64,000 nucleotides of DNA from Bradyrhizobium sp. WSM471 (lineage in GTDB: Bacteria; Pseudomonadota; Alphaproteobacteria; Rhizobiales; Xanthobacteraceae), in assembly GCF_000244915.1 (NCBI RefSeq), contig NZ_CM001442.1, positions 6,324,001-6,388,000 on the forward strand. Direction: 5' to 3'. The notes below the pieces were generated by a model. That model saw only the letters and a program-made list of their open reading frames with translations. It did not search any database and had not been told where the DNA came from. Below are positions 47,982 through 58,179 of the stretch, piece by piece. Within the stretch, counting starts at the first letter, position 1, and each line of letters starts with the position of its first letter. The position numbers and the translations under genes were made by a program.

Positions 47982-50680
47982 TTCTTTTTCGCCGCGAGCT
48001 TCTTGATCGCCGCCTTGATCGACGCGGCTGCATCGGCGTAGCCATCCCACGCCTTCGATCGCGCCAGCAAGCCTGGCACCGTTCGCACCGTGTACCGCTT
48101 CGGATCGAGGTCGCTCTTCACCTGCGCCCACGTGACCGGCATCGACACAGTCGCACCATCGCGCGCGCGGGGGGACAGCGGGGCCACCGCCGTCGACATG
48201 CGGTCGTTGCGCAGATAGTCCAGGAAGATCTTTCCCGTTCGCAGCTTCTTCGACATGTTGAGCAGATAGCGCTCGGGATCGTCGTCCGCCATCCACTGGC
48301 AAACGCCTTGCGCGAAGGCCTTGGCCTCCTTCCAGCTCACCTGATCGCGAGCGCCATGACGCAAGGGCACCACGACGTGCAGGCCCTTGCCGCCGGTGGT
48401 CTTGCAGAAGCTTTCCATGCCGATGTCGGTCAGCCGCTGCCGCATCTCCTTGGCGGCCTCGACGACCTCGGCGAAGACGACGTCGGGCGCCGGATCGAGA
48501 TCGAACACCAGCCGGCCCGGGGTATCGTAGGCGTAGGGCGCGCAATTCCAGGGATGCAGCTCGACGCCGCCAATCTGCGCCACGGCGGCGAGCCCTTCGA
48601 TGCGGTCGATCTGCAAATAGGGCTTGCGGTCGCCGGAGACCCGCGCGAGCTCCAGAAGGTTCGAGGTGCCCTGCATGGCGTGGCGCTGGAAGAAGCATTC
48701 GCCCTTGATGCCGTCAGGGGCGCGGATCAGCGAGCACGGACGGCCCTTCAGGTGGACGATCATCCATTCGCCGACAGCTTCGAGATAGCGCGCGAGATCC
48801 AGCTTGGTGACGGGATCGCCATTGCCGTCGTCCGGCCAGAGCTCCTTGTCCGGCTTGGAAATGACGACTCCCATCACTTCGGCACTGCCGCCGGCCTGGG
48901 CCGTTCGCGCGCCGGTCTTCGCTTTCGCGCGCCGCTTCGAAGAGGGCTCGGCAAGCTCGGTATCGACCGGTGTCTCGGCCTCGACCTCCTCCGCCGGCTT
49001 GTCCTGCCGCAGACCCTTGAAGGCGGCCTGGCGGATATTGCCGTCGGCGGTGAAGCCGGCGAACTCGATCTCCGCCACAAGCTCCGGCTTCAGCCAGTGC
49101 ACCTCGCGCGCCTTTTTCGGCGCGTTCTTGCCGCCGAATGGGCTTTGCTTGGCCTCCATGGCCTTCAAGGACGGCATGATGCGCTTGACCTTGTCCGCGC
49201 CGAAGCCGGTGCCGACCATGCCGACGAAGGCGAGATGATCACCGCGGTGTACGCCGGCCATCAGCGAACGGAATTTGCCATTGGTGGTCTTGTAGCCGCC
49301 GATCACGACCTCATGGCCGGCGCGGCATTTGGCCTTGGTCCAGCTTTCTGTCCGCCCCGAACGATAAGGCGCATCGAGCTTCTTCGACACCACGCCCTCG
49401 AGCTCGAGCTTGCAGGCCGATTGCAGCACGGCGTCGCCGCCGCTTTCGAAATGCTCGACATAGCGGATCTGGCTTGATTTTTTCTTGCGTGCCTCCAGGA
49501 GCTCCTTGAGGCGGTCCTTGCGCTCCCCGAGCGGCAGCCGCCGCAAATCGAGGCCTTCGGCGAACAACAGGTCGAAGGCGAAAAAGATGAGCTCGTCGGT
49601 CTTGCCGTCCGACAGCGCGGCCTGGAGCGACGAAAAGTTCGGTGCCCCGTTATGATCGAGCGCGACGATCTCGCCGTCGACCATCATATCCGGCAACGCG
49701 CCCGCTTCCTTCGCGATGCTTGCGAATTTTCCGGTCCAGTCGAGGCCTTTGCGCGTCTTCAACGTCGCCTTGCCGCCCTCGACCCGCAGCTGCACGCGGT
49801 AGCCGTCGAACTTGATTTCGTGGCACCAGCCATCGCCGCCAGGCGGGCGCTCGACCGAGGTGCAGAGCTGCGGCGCGACGAAATCCGGCATCTCCGCCTT
49901 CTTCGCGGTCGTCGCGGTCGTGGCTTTCCTCTTTGCCGTCTTGCCGGTCTTCAACGCCGCGCGGGGTGCCGGCTTGACCGTGCGCTCTTTCGCCTCGTCC
50001 GCCCGGTTGGACTGCCAGACCGCGTCGGCCTTGGCCTTGGTGCCCTTCGCCAGCATGAACGGTTTTGGTGCTCGCCCCTTGCCTTCGGCGATCTGATCCA
50101 TCGCGCGGCCGGAGGCGACCGATTTGTCCTCCTCGAGAATGTCGTTGTCTGCGCCCTCGCGAACATATTCGTCGCGATGCTTGATCAAGAGCCAATTGGT
50201 CCGTTTGCCGCCCGTGCGGTCGTTGCGCATGCGCACCAGGACCCAGCTGCCGTGCAGCTTCTCGCCATGCAGGGTGAACTTCAGATCGCCCTTCTTGAAA
50301 CCGCGTTCGGGATCTTCGGATTCCCAGGTGCCGCGATCCCACAGCATGACCGTGCCGCCGCCGTACTGGCCTTCCGGAATCGTGCCCTCGAAGTCGCCAT
50401 AGTCGAGCGGATGGTCCTCGACCTCGACGGCCAGCCGCTTGTCGTGCGGATCGAGCGAGGGTCCTTTCGTCACCGCCCAGGACTTGAAGACGCCGTCGAA
50501 CTCGAGCCGCAGATCGTAGTGCAGCCGCGTGGCGTCATGTTTCTGGATCACGAAGCGCCGCTGCTTCGACGGCGCCACCGCGGTCTTGCCCGACGGCTCC
50601 GGCGTCTTCTCGAAATCACGTTTCTGTCGATACTTGGAGAGCTTTTGCAGCACGACTGGTCCCGGATTCTCTTTCGGCAC
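47978..50680 (-). CDS. ligD: DNA ligase D, NHEJ repair (phosphoesterase-ligase-polymerase)
   Basis: 900 residues from GTG 50680. Domain order is phosphoesterase (about 40-170; [18 protein letters not shown], His 48 and 54), ATP-dependent ligase (about 265-570; nucleotidyl Lys290 in HEIKFDGYR), and a C-terminal primase-polymerase (about 610-890; [12 protein letters not shown] with the metal Asp pair). Low-complexity Lys/Ala linkers separate them. This is the Pseudomonas-type order, not the mycobacterial one. It joins DNA ends with Ku, encoded divergently 91 bp away. Confidence 0.95.
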   Translation of the reverse strand: MPKENPGPVVLQKLSKYRQKRDFEKTPEPSGKTAVAPSKQRRFVIQKHDATRLHYDLRLEFDGVFKSWAVTKGPSLDPHDKRLAVEVEDHPLDYGDFEGTIPEGQYGGGTVMLWDRGTWESEDPERGFKKGDLKFTLHGEKLHGSWVLVRMRNDRTGGKRTNWLLIKHRDEYVREGADNDILEEDKSVASGRAMDQIAEGKGRAPKPFMLAKGTKAKADAVWQSNRADEAKERTVKPAPRAALKTGKTAKRKATTATTAKKAEMPDFVAPQLCTSVERPPGGDGWCHEIKFDGYRVQLRVEGGKATLKTRKGLDWTGKFASIAKEAGALPDMMVDGEIVALDHNGAPNFSSLQAALSDGKTDELIFFAFDLLFAEGLDLRRLPLGERKDRLKELLEARKKKSSQIRYVEHFESGGDAVLQSACKLELEGVVSKKLDAPYRSGRTESWTKAKCRAGHEVVIGGYKTTNGKFRSLMAGVHRGDHLAFVGMVGTGFGADKVKRIMPSLKAMEAKQSPFGGKNAPKKAREVHWLKPELVAEIEFAGFTADGNIRQAAFKGLRQDKPAEEVEAETPVDTELAEPSSKRRAKAKTGARTAQAGGSAEVMGVVISKPDKELWPDDGNGDPVTKLDLARYLEAVGEWMIVHLKGRPCSLIRAPDGIKGECFFQRHAMQGTSNLLELARVSGDRKPYLQIDRIEGLAAVAQIGGVELHPWNCAPYAYDTPGRLVFDLDPAPDVVFAEVVEAAKEMRQRLTDIGMESFCKTTGGKGLHVVVPLRHGARDQVSWKEAKAFAQGVCQWMADDDPERYLLNMSKKLRTGKIFLDYLRNDRMSTAVAPLSPRARDGATVSMPVTWAQVKSDLDPKRYTVRTVPGLLARSKAWDGYADAAASIKAAIKKLAAKKK

Positions 50681-50709
50681 GGAAGCCTATCACGGCCCGC
50701 ATCCCACCC

Positions 50710-50742
50710 GGAACCAAAACCCCGCGGGACGGTTGGGGTTCC
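50710..50742. promoter_or_regulatory. Symmetric divergent EcfG-like promoter pair for ligD and ku
   Basis: Plus strand: GGAAC 50710-50714, 16 bp, GGTT 50731-50734. Minus strand: GGAAC 50742-50738, 16 bp, GGTT 50721-50718. The two overlap in one dyad. Each -10 lies exactly 37 bp from its start codon (ku ATG 50772, ligD GTG 50680). The -10 has one change from CGTT in both directions. Confidence 0.5.
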
Positions 50743-50771
50743 AAAATGACTCGCAGACGCTGGAGAACGGA

Positions 50772-51656
50772 ATGGCACCGCGCGCCTATTGGAAGGGAAC
50801 GTTGAAGCTCTCGCTGGTCAGTTGCCCCGTCGTGCTTTATCCGGCGACCACCGCGGCCGAGAAGACGCGGTTTCACATGATCAACCGCGAGACCGGCAAC
50901 CGGTTGAAGCAGCAGATGATCGACGCCGAGACCGGCGACATCGTCGAGAGCGACCAGAAGGGACGCGGCTACGAGCTGCGCAAGGGCAAGTATGTCGAGA
51001 TCGAGCCGGAGGAGCTCGAAGCGGTCCAGATCGAGAGCAACCACACCATCGACATCGAGAGCTTTGTGCCGAGCGACGAGATCGACCAGCGCTACCTCAA
51101 CCATCCCTACTACATCGCGCCCGACGGCAAGGCCGCGGTCGATGCTTTTGCCGTGATCCGCGACGCCATGAAGGACCAGGATCGCGTCGCGCTGGCCAAG
51201 ATCGTGCTCACCAATCGCGAGCACATCATCGCGATCGAGCCGCTCGGCAAGGGTCTGCTCGGCACCACGTTGCGCTTCCCCTACGAACTGCGCGACGAGG
51301 ACCAGTTCTTCGACGACATCAAGAGCCCGAAGATCACCAAGGACATGGTTGAGCTCGCCGGCCATATCCTCCAGACCAAGGCCTCCCATTTCGACCCCAG
51401 CAAGTTCAAGGACGACTACGAGAACGCGCTGAAGGCCCTGGTGAAGCGCAAGGCCAGCGGCAAGACAATCGAACTGCCGGAGCTCCAGGAGAAGCCGAGC
51501 AATGTCGTCAGCCTGATGGATGCGCTCAAGCAGAGCTTGAAGGGACGCGGCGGGAAGAAGACGGCGGCGAAGTCCCATGCGCGCCGGGCGTCGGGGCGAA
51601 CGAGGGCCGCGAAGAAGACGCACCGGTCGACCGCGAGGCAGAGGAAGGCGGGTTAG
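50772..51656 (+). CDS. ku: Ku protein, NHEJ DNA-end binding
   Basis: 294 residues from ATG 50772 (MAPRAYWKGTLKLSLVSCPV), the conserved bacterial Ku start; upstream in-frame sequence lies in the promoter region. Core blocks FHMINRETGNRLKQQMID and HPYYIAPDGKAAVDAFAVIR are intact. The C-terminal tail is Lys/Arg-rich (KKTAAKSHARRASGRTRAAK), as in many bacterial Ku proteins, and probably binds DNA. It recruits LigD to broken ends. Confidence 0.95.
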   Translation: MAPRAYWKGTLKLSLVSCPVVLYPATTAAEKTRFHMINRETGNRLKQQMIDAETGDIVESDQKGRGYELRKGKYVEIEPEELEAVQIESNHTIDIESFVPSDEIDQRYLNHPYYIAPDGKAAVDAFAVIRDAMKDQDRVALAKIVLTNREHIIAIEPLGKGLLGTTLRFPYELRDEDQFFDDIKSPKITKDMVELAGHILQTKASHFDPSKFKDDYENALKALVKRKASGKTIELPELQEKPSNVVSLMDALKQSLKGRGGKKTAAKSHARRASGRTRAAKKTHRSTARQRKAG

Positions 51657-51681
51657 CTCTCCGCCGTGCACTTCACTCTCT

Positions 51682-51788
51682 CCCCTCATGGTGAGGAGGC
51701 ACGAAGCGCCGCCTCGAACCATGGGCCCCCGCTGCGGCAGTCGGGCCTTCATCCTTCAAGACGCGCGTTCCGCGCTCCTCAGGATGAG
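51682..51788. repeat. Dispersed palindromic element, copy 3, between convergent genes
   Basis: CCCTCATGGTGAGGAGGC ... CCTCGAACCATG and TTCATCCTTCAAGACGCG ... GCTCCTCAGGATGAG form facing halves of the family also found at 4379-4494 and 15259-15389. It separates ku (+) from kdpE (-) and can end both transcripts. Confidence 0.85.
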
Positions 51789-51797
51789 GATCGAGAG

Positions 51798-52487
51798 CTA
51801 GTCCCCCGCCTTCAGCCGGTACCCGATCCCCGTCTCCGTCAGCACATATTGCGGCCGTTCCGGATCGGCTTCGATCTTCTGCCGGAGCTGGCGGACATAG
51901 ACACGCAGATATTGCGCGTCGGTCAACTCGTCCCAGAGCTCCCTCAGTAGAAAGCGGTGGGTGAGCACCTTGCCGGCGTGCTGCACCAGCACGCGCAGGA
52001 GGTCATATTCCTTCGGCGACAGTTTGACGTCGCGCTCGCCGACCTTGACGATCCGGCGCACCAGATCGACCGAGAGATCGCCGGCACGAAACACCGGCCG
52101 TTCGCCCTGGATCTGAAGCTGGTGCCGCAGCGCGGCGCGCAGGCGCGCCAGCAGCTCGTCCATGCCGAACGGCTTTGTCAGGTAATCGTCGGCCCCGAGA
52201 TCGAGCGCCTGCACCTTGCCAGCCTCGTCGCCGCGGCTCGACAGCACCACGATCGGCACAGCTTCATTGCGAGCGCGGATGGTGCGCAGCAGCTCATGGC
52301 CCTGGATGTCGGGCAGGCCGAGATCGAGGATGATCAGCGCGGGATCCTCGCTGAGCTTCTCCAGCGCGGTCTTGCCATTGGACGCCTCCAGGATCTCATA
52401 GCCTTGGGTCGAGAGCCCCATCCGCAGCAATTTGCGGATCGGCGGCTCGTCGTCGATGACCAGAACCTTGATCGGGGCGGCGCTCAT
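51798..52487 (-). CDS. kdpE: KdpE, response regulator for potassium transport
   Basis: 229 residues. Receiver domain with acidic pair (VIDDEPPIRK), phosphoacceptor Asp55 (IILDLGLPD), conserved Lys in DDYLTKPFG, then an OmpR-type winged helix (LSPKEYDLLRVLVQHAGKVL, YVRQLRQKIEADPERPQYV). KdpD phosphorylates it to switch on kdp transcription at low potassium. Overlaps kdpD by 4 bp; last gene of the operon. Confidence 0.96.
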   Translation of the reverse strand: MSAAPIKVLVIDDEPPIRKLLRMGLSTQGYEILEASNGKTALEKLSEDPALIILDLGLPDIQGHELLRTIRARNEAVPIVVLSSRGDEAGKVQALDLGADDYLTKPFGMDELLARLRAALRHQLQIQGERPVFRAGDLSVDLVRRIVKVGERDVKLSPKEYDLLRVLVQHAGKVLTHRFLLRELWDELTDAQYLRVYVRQLRQKIEADPERPQYVLTETGIGYRLKAGD

Positions 52488-55207
52488 GCGGCGGTATCCA
52501 ATGCGTGGGTCCGGGCCGGAATGGGCAGACGGACGGTCAGAACCGCGCCGCTCCGGTCGCTGCGATTCGCGGCCGAGATCGTGCCATGCATCGCCTCGAC
52601 GAAGCCGCGGGAGATGGCGAGCCCGAGCCCGGTGCCGGGACGAACATGGTCACCCTTCTGCACGCGATAAAACTTGTCGAACACGCTCTCGAGCTCCTCG
52701 GACGGAATGCCGTCGCCCTCGTCCGCAATCTGGAGCACCACATGATCGCTGTCGCGCCGGCTGCGAATCGAGACCGTCGCGTGGGGCGGCGAATATTTGG
52801 CGGCGTTGTCGAGCAGGTTGAACAGCACCTGCTCGAACAGCACCGCATCGAGCTGGAGCATAGGAAGGTCTGCGGCCAACTCCAACTCCACCTTGTGGGC
52901 GGTGAGGATCTTGGCTGCACGGCGGAGCGCGCTGCCGACGATTTCTCCAAGATCGTGCAACGCAGCGTTGGGCACGATGGCGCCGGATTCGAGCTTGGTC
53001 ATGTCGAGCAGATTGGCGATGAAGCGGTTGAGCCGTTCGGATTCGTCGATCACGGTGGCGAGCAGGTCGCGCTTCTCGGTGTCGGAGAGCGCGCTGGCGA
53101 GATCGCGCATGGTCGAGGCCGCACCCAGCACGGATGCGAGCGGCGTCTTCAGGTCGTGTGAAATCGAGGTCAGCAATGCGGATCGCAGCCGCTCGGATTC
53201 CACGGTGCGCTTGACGCGATCGACGTCCTCGACCAGCAGCACGCGCTCGATCGCCAGCGCGCCCTGGTCGACCAGCGCGTCGAGCAGGCGACGCTGGTCC
53301 GGAGTCAGCAGCGGACCGGTGCGGTCGTTGTCGATGCCGATGACGCCGATCGGGCCGCGCCCGGTGCGCATCGGCAGGAACAGCCGTTTTGCGCCCGGCA
53401 GCGTATCCGAGCCACGGCCTGCAGGGCGGTCATTGGTCCAGGCCCAGTTGGCGGCGGCAAGGTCGGCCTGATCGAGATCGTCCTCGGGGGGATAGCCCGA
53501 CTTCACCGTCAACAGGCCGTCTTCCGGCAGCAAGAGCACGACGCGGACCTTGAGCATCAGCGCGGTCTGGTAAGCGGTCGCCCACAGCACGTCGTCGAGC
53601 GTGCCGGTCCCCGCAAGCTTGCGGCTGAACGCATACAGCTGCTCGGTGGTCCTGATGCGCCCGATCGCGGTGTCGGCCTGGGTGCGCACCCGCGCTGCGA
53701 CATTCGAGACGATCATCGCAACCACCGTAAACAGGACGAAGGCGGCGACGTTGGTCGGATCGGTGATCGTGAAGGTGTAGATCGGCGGGATGAAGAAGAA
53801 ATTGTAGGAGAGCGAGGCCGCGACGGTCGCGAGCAGCGACGGCCACAGTCCATACCGCACAGCGACCGCCACCACAGCCGTCAGCAGCACGAGGTCCACG
53901 TTCTCGATGCCGAATCTCGGCTGAATCAGCTCGGCGGCGCCGAGGCCGACCAGAACGATGCCGAGCGCCTTCAGATAGGGCAGCGGATTGAACGGTTCCG
54001 AGCGTGCAGCGGTCTGCACCGACGTCTTCGGCGCGGGCTCGCCGGACAACTCGTAGCCCGGAATGACGTGAATGCTGATATTGCCGGCGCGGCCCACCAG
54101 ATCATGCACGACGGAGCCGCGCGTCATCTCGAACCAGCGCGAGCGCGTCGACTTGCCGATCACGATCTGGGTGACATTGTTGCCTTGCGCGAAGTTGATG
54201 ACGTCGTCGGCGATGCGGCGGCCGACAGCCGGAATGGTCAGCGCCTCGCCGCCGAGCGCTTCGGCAAGCCGCAGCGTGTCGACGAGCTGGTCTCGCGCCT
54301 CGTCTGAGAGTTGGAGCGAGCGCCGCGTCTCGATCGAGATCGCAGTGAACGGCGCATGCAGCCGGTCGGCCAGGCGCTTGGTATAGCGCACGAGCCCGGC
54401 CGCTCGCGGATCTTCGCTGACGCAGACGAGGATGCGCTCGCCCGCTGCCCAGGGACCGGCGATCGCGTTCGCCTGCATGTGGGTGAGCAGCTGCTCGTCG
54501 ACCCGTTCGGCGGTGCGCCGCAGGGCGAGTTCGCGCAGCGCGGTCAAGTTGCCCGGCGAGAAATAATGCTCCAGCGCCCGCTCGGCCTGCCTGGAGACAT
54601 AGACCTTGCCCTCTTTCAGCCGCTGGATCAGGTCGTCGGGCGTGAGGTCGATCAGCTCGATGGCGTCTGCGCGGTCGAACACCGAATCCGGCACGGTCTC
54701 TCGCACCCGGACATGGGTGATCTGCGCGACGACGTCGTTCAGGCTCTCGATGTGCTGGATATTGACGGCGGTGTAGACGTCGATGCCGTGGGACAGCAGT
54801 TCTTCGACATCGAGATAGCGCTTTGGATGGCGGCTGCCGGCGGCATTGGTGTGGGCGAGCTCGTCGACCAGCGCGATTTTCGGCCGGCGCGCAATCACGG
54901 CGTCGAGGTCCATGTCCTCGACAATCTGGCCGCGGTAATCGAGCTTCTTGCGCGGGATCACTTCCAGCCCGCGCACCAGCGCCTCGGTCTCGGCGCGGCC
55001 ATGGGTCTCGACGAAGCCGACCACGACGTCGATGCCGGCCTTGCGCTTGGCGTGGGCGCTTTGCAGCATCTCGTAGGTCTTGCCGACCCCGGGAGCGGCG
55101 CCGACGAAGATCTTCAGCTTGCCGCTCACGCCCTCCTCCCGGCGCGCGGCTTCCAGCAGCGCCTCGGGCGAAGGACGTTGTTCGGGATCGCGGCGCTCTC
55201 GGACCAT
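52484..55207 (-). CDS. kdpD: KdpD, potassium sensor histidine kinase
   Basis: 907 residues from ATG 55207; a TTG one codon upstream is also in frame. Order: KdpD domain with Walker A GAAPGVGKT (36-44), Usp-like domain (about 240-370, RILVCVSEDPRAAGLVRYT), four membrane helices (about 400-500), GAF-like domain, then HisKA (TSISHDLKTPLASVLGAAS) and HATPase (QVLFNLLDNAAKYSPPHA, GTGLGLAISRG). Senses potassium limitation and phosphorylates KdpE. It follows kdpC by 37 bp. Confidence 0.95.
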   Translation of the reverse strand: MVRERRDPEQRPSPEALLEAARREEGVSGKLKIFVGAAPGVGKTYEMLQSAHAKRKAGIDVVVGFVETHGRAETEALVRGLEVIPRKKLDYRGQIVEDMDLDAVIARRPKIALVDELAHTNAAGSRHPKRYLDVEELLSHGIDVYTAVNIQHIESLNDVVAQITHVRVRETVPDSVFDRADAIELIDLTPDDLIQRLKEGKVYVSRQAERALEHYFSPGNLTALRELALRRTAERVDEQLLTHMQANAIAGPWAAGERILVCVSEDPRAAGLVRYTKRLADRLHAPFTAISIETRRSLQLSDEARDQLVDTLRLAEALGGEALTIPAVGRRIADDVINFAQGNNVTQIVIGKSTRSRWFEMTRGSVVHDLVGRAGNISIHVIPGYELSGEPAPKTSVQTAARSEPFNPLPYLKALGIVLVGLGAAELIQPRFGIENVDLVLLTAVVAVAVRYGLWPSLLATVAASLSYNFFFIPPIYTFTITDPTNVAAFVLFTVVAMIVSNVAARVRTQADTAIGRIRTTEQLYAFSRKLAGTGTLDDVLWATAYQTALMLKVRVVLLLPEDGLLTVKSGYPPEDDLDQADLAAANWAWTNDRPAGRGSDTLPGAKRLFLPMRTGRGPIGVIGIDNDRTGPLLTPDQRRLLDALVDQGALAIERVLLVEDVDRVKRTVESERLRSALLTSISHDLKTPLASVLGAASTMRDLASALSDTEKRDLLATVIDESERLNRFIANLLDMTKLESGAIVPNAALHDLGEIVGSALRRAAKILTAHKVELELAADLPMLQLDAVLFEQVLFNLLDNAAKYSPPHATVSIRSRRDSDHVVLQIADEGDGIPSEELESVFDKFYRVQKGDHVRPGTGLGLAISRGFVEAMHGTISAANRSDRSGAVLTVRLPIPARTHALDTAA

Positions 55208-55244
55208 CAAATCAATATAATCATCCGCGCGGACCTAGCCTAGA

Positions 55245-55847
55245 CTACTTCGTGGCACGATCGAGTGCGAGATTCAGAGCCAGCACGTTGACCCGGGGCT
55301 CGCCGATCAGGCCAAGCAGGCGGCCCTGAATGTTGGAGGCCACCAGCTGCTTGACTTGATCCTCCGGCACGTTTCGCGCCTTCGCTATGCGCGGCACCTG
55401 GAATTGCGCCGCTTCCGGCGAGATGTCCGGATCGAGGCCGCTGGCCGACGTCGTCACGAGGTCGACCGGCACGGCGGCATTCGGGTTCTCGCCCTTGAGC
55501 TTGTCCACATCTTCCTTCAGCCGGTCGGCCAGCGCCTTGCTGGTGGGACCGAGATTGGAGCCGCCCGAATTGGCCGCGTTGTAGGGCGCCGGCACCGTTT
55601 TGGTCGAATCGTTCGGGTCCGGCGCTACCGTCGCCGAGGGACGGCCGTGGAAATATTTGTCGTCCTTGAACTCCTGCCCGATCAGGGCGGAGCCGACCAC
55701 CTTGCCGTCCTTCTCGATCAGGCTGCCCTGCGCCTGCGCCGGGAAGATCGCGCCGGCAATAGCGGTCATCGCGAGCGGATAGGCAAGTCCGGTGATGGCT
55801 GTGAGCACCAGCAGCAGGACGATGGCGGGGCGGATTTCTCTGAGCAT
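55245..55847 (-). CDS. kdpC: KdpC, potassium-transporting ATPase subunit C
   Basis: 200 residues. One N-terminal helix ([19 protein letters not shown]), then the KdpC pattern: [47 protein letters not shown], and [12 protein letters not shown]. KdpC joins the KdpFABC complex and stabilises nucleotide binding. An unrelated dispersed repeat lies between it and kdpB. Confidence 0.95.
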   Translation of the reverse strand: MLREIRPAIVLLLVLTAITGLAYPLAMTAIAGAIFPAQAQGSLIEKDGKVVGSALIGQEFKDDKYFHGRPSATVAPDPNDSTKTVPAPYNAANSGGSNLGPTSKALADRLKEDVDKLKGENPNAAVPVDLVTTSASGLDPDISPEAAQFQVPRIAKARNVPEDQVKQLVASNIQGRLLGLIGEPRVNVLALNLALDRATK

Positions 55848-55865
55848 GTGTTTCTCCTATTTCTC

Positions 55866-55952
55866 GTCGTTGCGAGGAGCGAAGCGACGAAGCAATCCAG
55901 TCTCTCAGCCGTGGCAAGAATTCTGGATTGCTTCGCTTCGCTCGCAATGACG
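55866..55952. repeat. Dispersed palindrome, copy 2, inside the kdp operon
   Basis: GTCGTTGCGAGGAGCGAAGC ... CTTCGCTCGCAATGACGG, with inner AAGCAATCCAG/CTGGATTGCTT. Same family as 13558-13643. It fills nearly all of the 108 bp between the kdpB stop (55956) and kdpC start (55847), so it is transcribed with the operon and can fold in the message. Confidence 0.85.
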
Positions 55953-55955
55953 GGG

Positions 55956-58070
55956 TTAAGCCAGGTGCAAGGCAACGACCACGAGGTCGATCGCCTTGAT
56001 GCCGATGAAGGGAATGACGATGCCGCCGAGGCCGTAGATCAGCAGGTTGCGCCGGAGCAGTGCGCCGGCCCCGACCGCGCGATAGGCGACGCCCTTCAGC
56101 GCCAGCGGGATCAGCGCGATGATGATCAGCGCGTTGAAGATGATCGCGGACAGGATGGCGCTCCGCGGGCTCGACAGGTTCATGACGTTGAGCACATTGA
56201 GCTGGGGGTAGAACGCCAGGAACATCGCCGGGATGATCGCAAAATACTTCGCGACGTCGTTGGCGATCGAGAATGTGGTCAGCGCGCCGCGCGTCATCAG
56301 CAGCTGCTTGCCGATCTCGACCACCTCGATCAGCTTGGTCGGGTTGGAGTCGAGATCGACCATGTTGCCCGCCTCGCGGGCAGCCTGTGTGCCCGTGTTC
56401 ATGGCGACACCGACGTCTGCCTGCGCCAGCGCTGGCGCGTCGTTGGTCCCGTCGCCGCACATGGCTACCAGCTTGCCCTTGGCCTGCTCGTCGCGGATCA
56501 GCTTGAGCTTGTCCTCGGGGGTTGCCTGCGCCAGGAAGTCGTCGACGCCGGCCTCCGCTGCGATCGCGGCGGCCGTCATCGGATTGTCGCCGGTAATCAT
56601 GACGGTGCGGATGCCCATGCGCCGCAGCTCGGCAAAGCGCTCGCGGATGCCGCCCTTGACGATGTCCTTGAGCTGGATGACGCCGAGCAGCTTGCTGTCC
56701 CTAGCGACCGCCAGTGGCGTGCCGCCGGCCTTCGATATGTCGTCGGCAATGTTCTGAATCTCGCGGCCGATGTCCGAGAGCCCGGCGGGCTGGATGGAAC
56801 GAGCCGTGTTGCCAGAGGCGACCACCAGCGGTGCACCGCCACCGACATAGTTGAGGATCGCATCGACCGCGCCCTTGCGAACCGACGAGCCGCCGGCATC
56901 GACGCCGCTCATGCGGGTCTGCGCCGTGAACGGGATGAAGGTGGCTCCCAACTCGGCCATGTCGCGGCCACGGATGCCGTATTTCTCCTTGGCCAGCACG
57001 ACGATCGAACGGCCCTCCGGGGTCTCGTCGGCGAGCGAGGCGAGCTGGGCCGCGTCCGCGAGCTCCTGCTCAGTGACCCCGCGCACCGGGCGGAAGGAGG
57101 TCGCCTGGCGGTTGCCGAGCGTGATCGTTCCGGTCTTGTCGAGCAGAAGCGTGTCGACGTCTCCAGCGGCCTCGACGGCGCGGCCGGACATCGCCAGCAC
57201 GTTGAAGCGGACCAGGCGGTCCATGCCGGCAATGCCGATCGCCGACAGCAGCGCGCCGATCGTGGTCGGGATCAACGTCACGAACAGCGCGACCAGCACG
57301 ACCACCGAGATCGAGCCGCCGGCATAGGCCGCGTAGCTTGGGATGGTGACGGTGGCGAACACGAAGATGATGGTGAGGCCGGCCAGCAGAATGTTGAGCG
57401 CGATCTCGTTCGGGGTCTTGGCCCGCTCGGCGCCCTCGACCAGCTTGATCATGCGGTCGATGAAGGTCGAGCCCTGCGCTGCCGTAATCCGCACGCGGAT
57501 CCAGTCGGACAGCACCTGGGTGCCGCCGGTCACCGCTGAGCGGTCACCGCCGGACTCACGGATCACGGGCGCGGACTCGCCGGTGATGGCGGCCTCGTTG
57601 ACGGACGCGACGCCCTCGATCACCTCGCCATCGGAGGGAATGGTATCGCCGGCCTCGACCAGCACGATATCGCCGACCTTGAGGCTGGTGCCCGGCACGA
57701 GATTGAAGGCCAGGCCGGCGCCGGTCAGCAGCTTGGCCTGGCTCTCGGTGCGGGTCTTGCGCAGCGATTCCGCCTGCGCCTTGCCGCGGCCTTCGGCCAC
57801 CGCTTCGGCAAGATTGGCAAACAGCACCGTGAACCAGAGCCAGACGATGATCTGGAAGGTGAAGCCGAGATTCCCGCCGCCCGTGAGGAGATCGCGCAGA
57901 AAGATCACAGTGGTGAGCGCGGCCACGACCTCGACCACAAACATCACGGGATTCTTGATCATCAAGCGCGGATCGAGCTTGGTGAAGGACGCGCGGATCG
58001 CAGGCACGACGATCTTGGGATCGAGCATCGCCGAGACGGACGCGCGTTTTTGCAGTTTCATGGTATCCAT
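55956..58070 (-). CDS. kdpB: KdpB, P-type ATPase catalytic subunit
   Basis: 704 residues from ATG 58070 ([12 protein letters not shown]), with GGAG upstream; the frame continues to 58088. P-type ATPase motifs: actuator ([27 protein letters not shown]), phosphorylation site [13 protein letters not shown], and hinge ([20 protein letters not shown]). It hydrolyses ATP to drive potassium uptake through KdpA. Between it and kdpA lies a 16-bp tandem repeat. Confidence 0.96.
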   Translation of the reverse strand: MDTMKLQKRASVSAMLDPKIVVPAIRASFTKLDPRLMIKNPVMFVVEVVAALTTVIFLRDLLTGGGNLGFTFQIIVWLWFTVLFANLAEAVAEGRGKAQAESLRKTRTESQAKLLTGAGLAFNLVPGTSLKVGDIVLVEAGDTIPSDGEVIEGVASVNEAAITGESAPVIRESGGDRSAVTGGTQVLSDWIRVRITAAQGSTFIDRMIKLVEGAERAKTPNEIALNILLAGLTIIFVFATVTIPSYAAYAGGSISVVVLVALFVTLIPTTIGALLSAIGIAGMDRLVRFNVLAMSGRAVEAAGDVDTLLLDKTGTITLGNRQATSFRPVRGVTEQELADAAQLASLADETPEGRSIVVLAKEKYGIRGRDMAELGATFIPFTAQTRMSGVDAGGSSVRKGAVDAILNYVGGGAPLVVASGNTARSIQPAGLSDIGREIQNIADDISKAGGTPLAVARDSKLLGVIQLKDIVKGGIRERFAELRRMGIRTVMITGDNPMTAAAIAAEAGVDDFLAQATPEDKLKLIRDEQAKGKLVAMCGDGTNDAPALAQADVGVAMNTGTQAAREAGNMVDLDSNPTKLIEVVEIGKQLLMTRGALTTFSIANDVAKYFAIIPAMFLAFYPQLNVLNVMNLSSPRSAILSAIIFNALIIIALIPLALKGVAYRAVGAGALLRRNLLIYGLGGIVIPFIGIKAIDLVVVALHLA

Positions 58071-58104
58071 GGAGGTCACTCCAAACAATCAGAAGGCTGT
58101 CGAT

Positions 58105-58179
58105 CAGAACACTTGCTGTTCAGAACACTTGCTATTCAGAACACTTGCTATTCAGAACACTTGCTATTCAGAACACTTG
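58105..58179 (-). repeat. 16-bp tandem repeat, five copies, at the kdpA-kdpB junction
   Basis: CAGAACACTTGCTATT recurs with a 16-bp period, starting at 58105, 58121, 58137, 58153 and 58169 (first copy has CTGTT; last copy has 11 bp). The last copy is the 3' end of kdpA itself: read on the minus strand, CAAGTGTTCTGA is the final three codons plus stop. The other four are noncoding and lie in the 97 bp before the kdpB start. The period is not a multiple of 3. Confidence 0.9.

Noticed and set aside
58105..58179. CRISPR-like array
   Set aside because: Direct repeat of 16 bp without spacers; it is a simple tandem duplication of the kdpA end.
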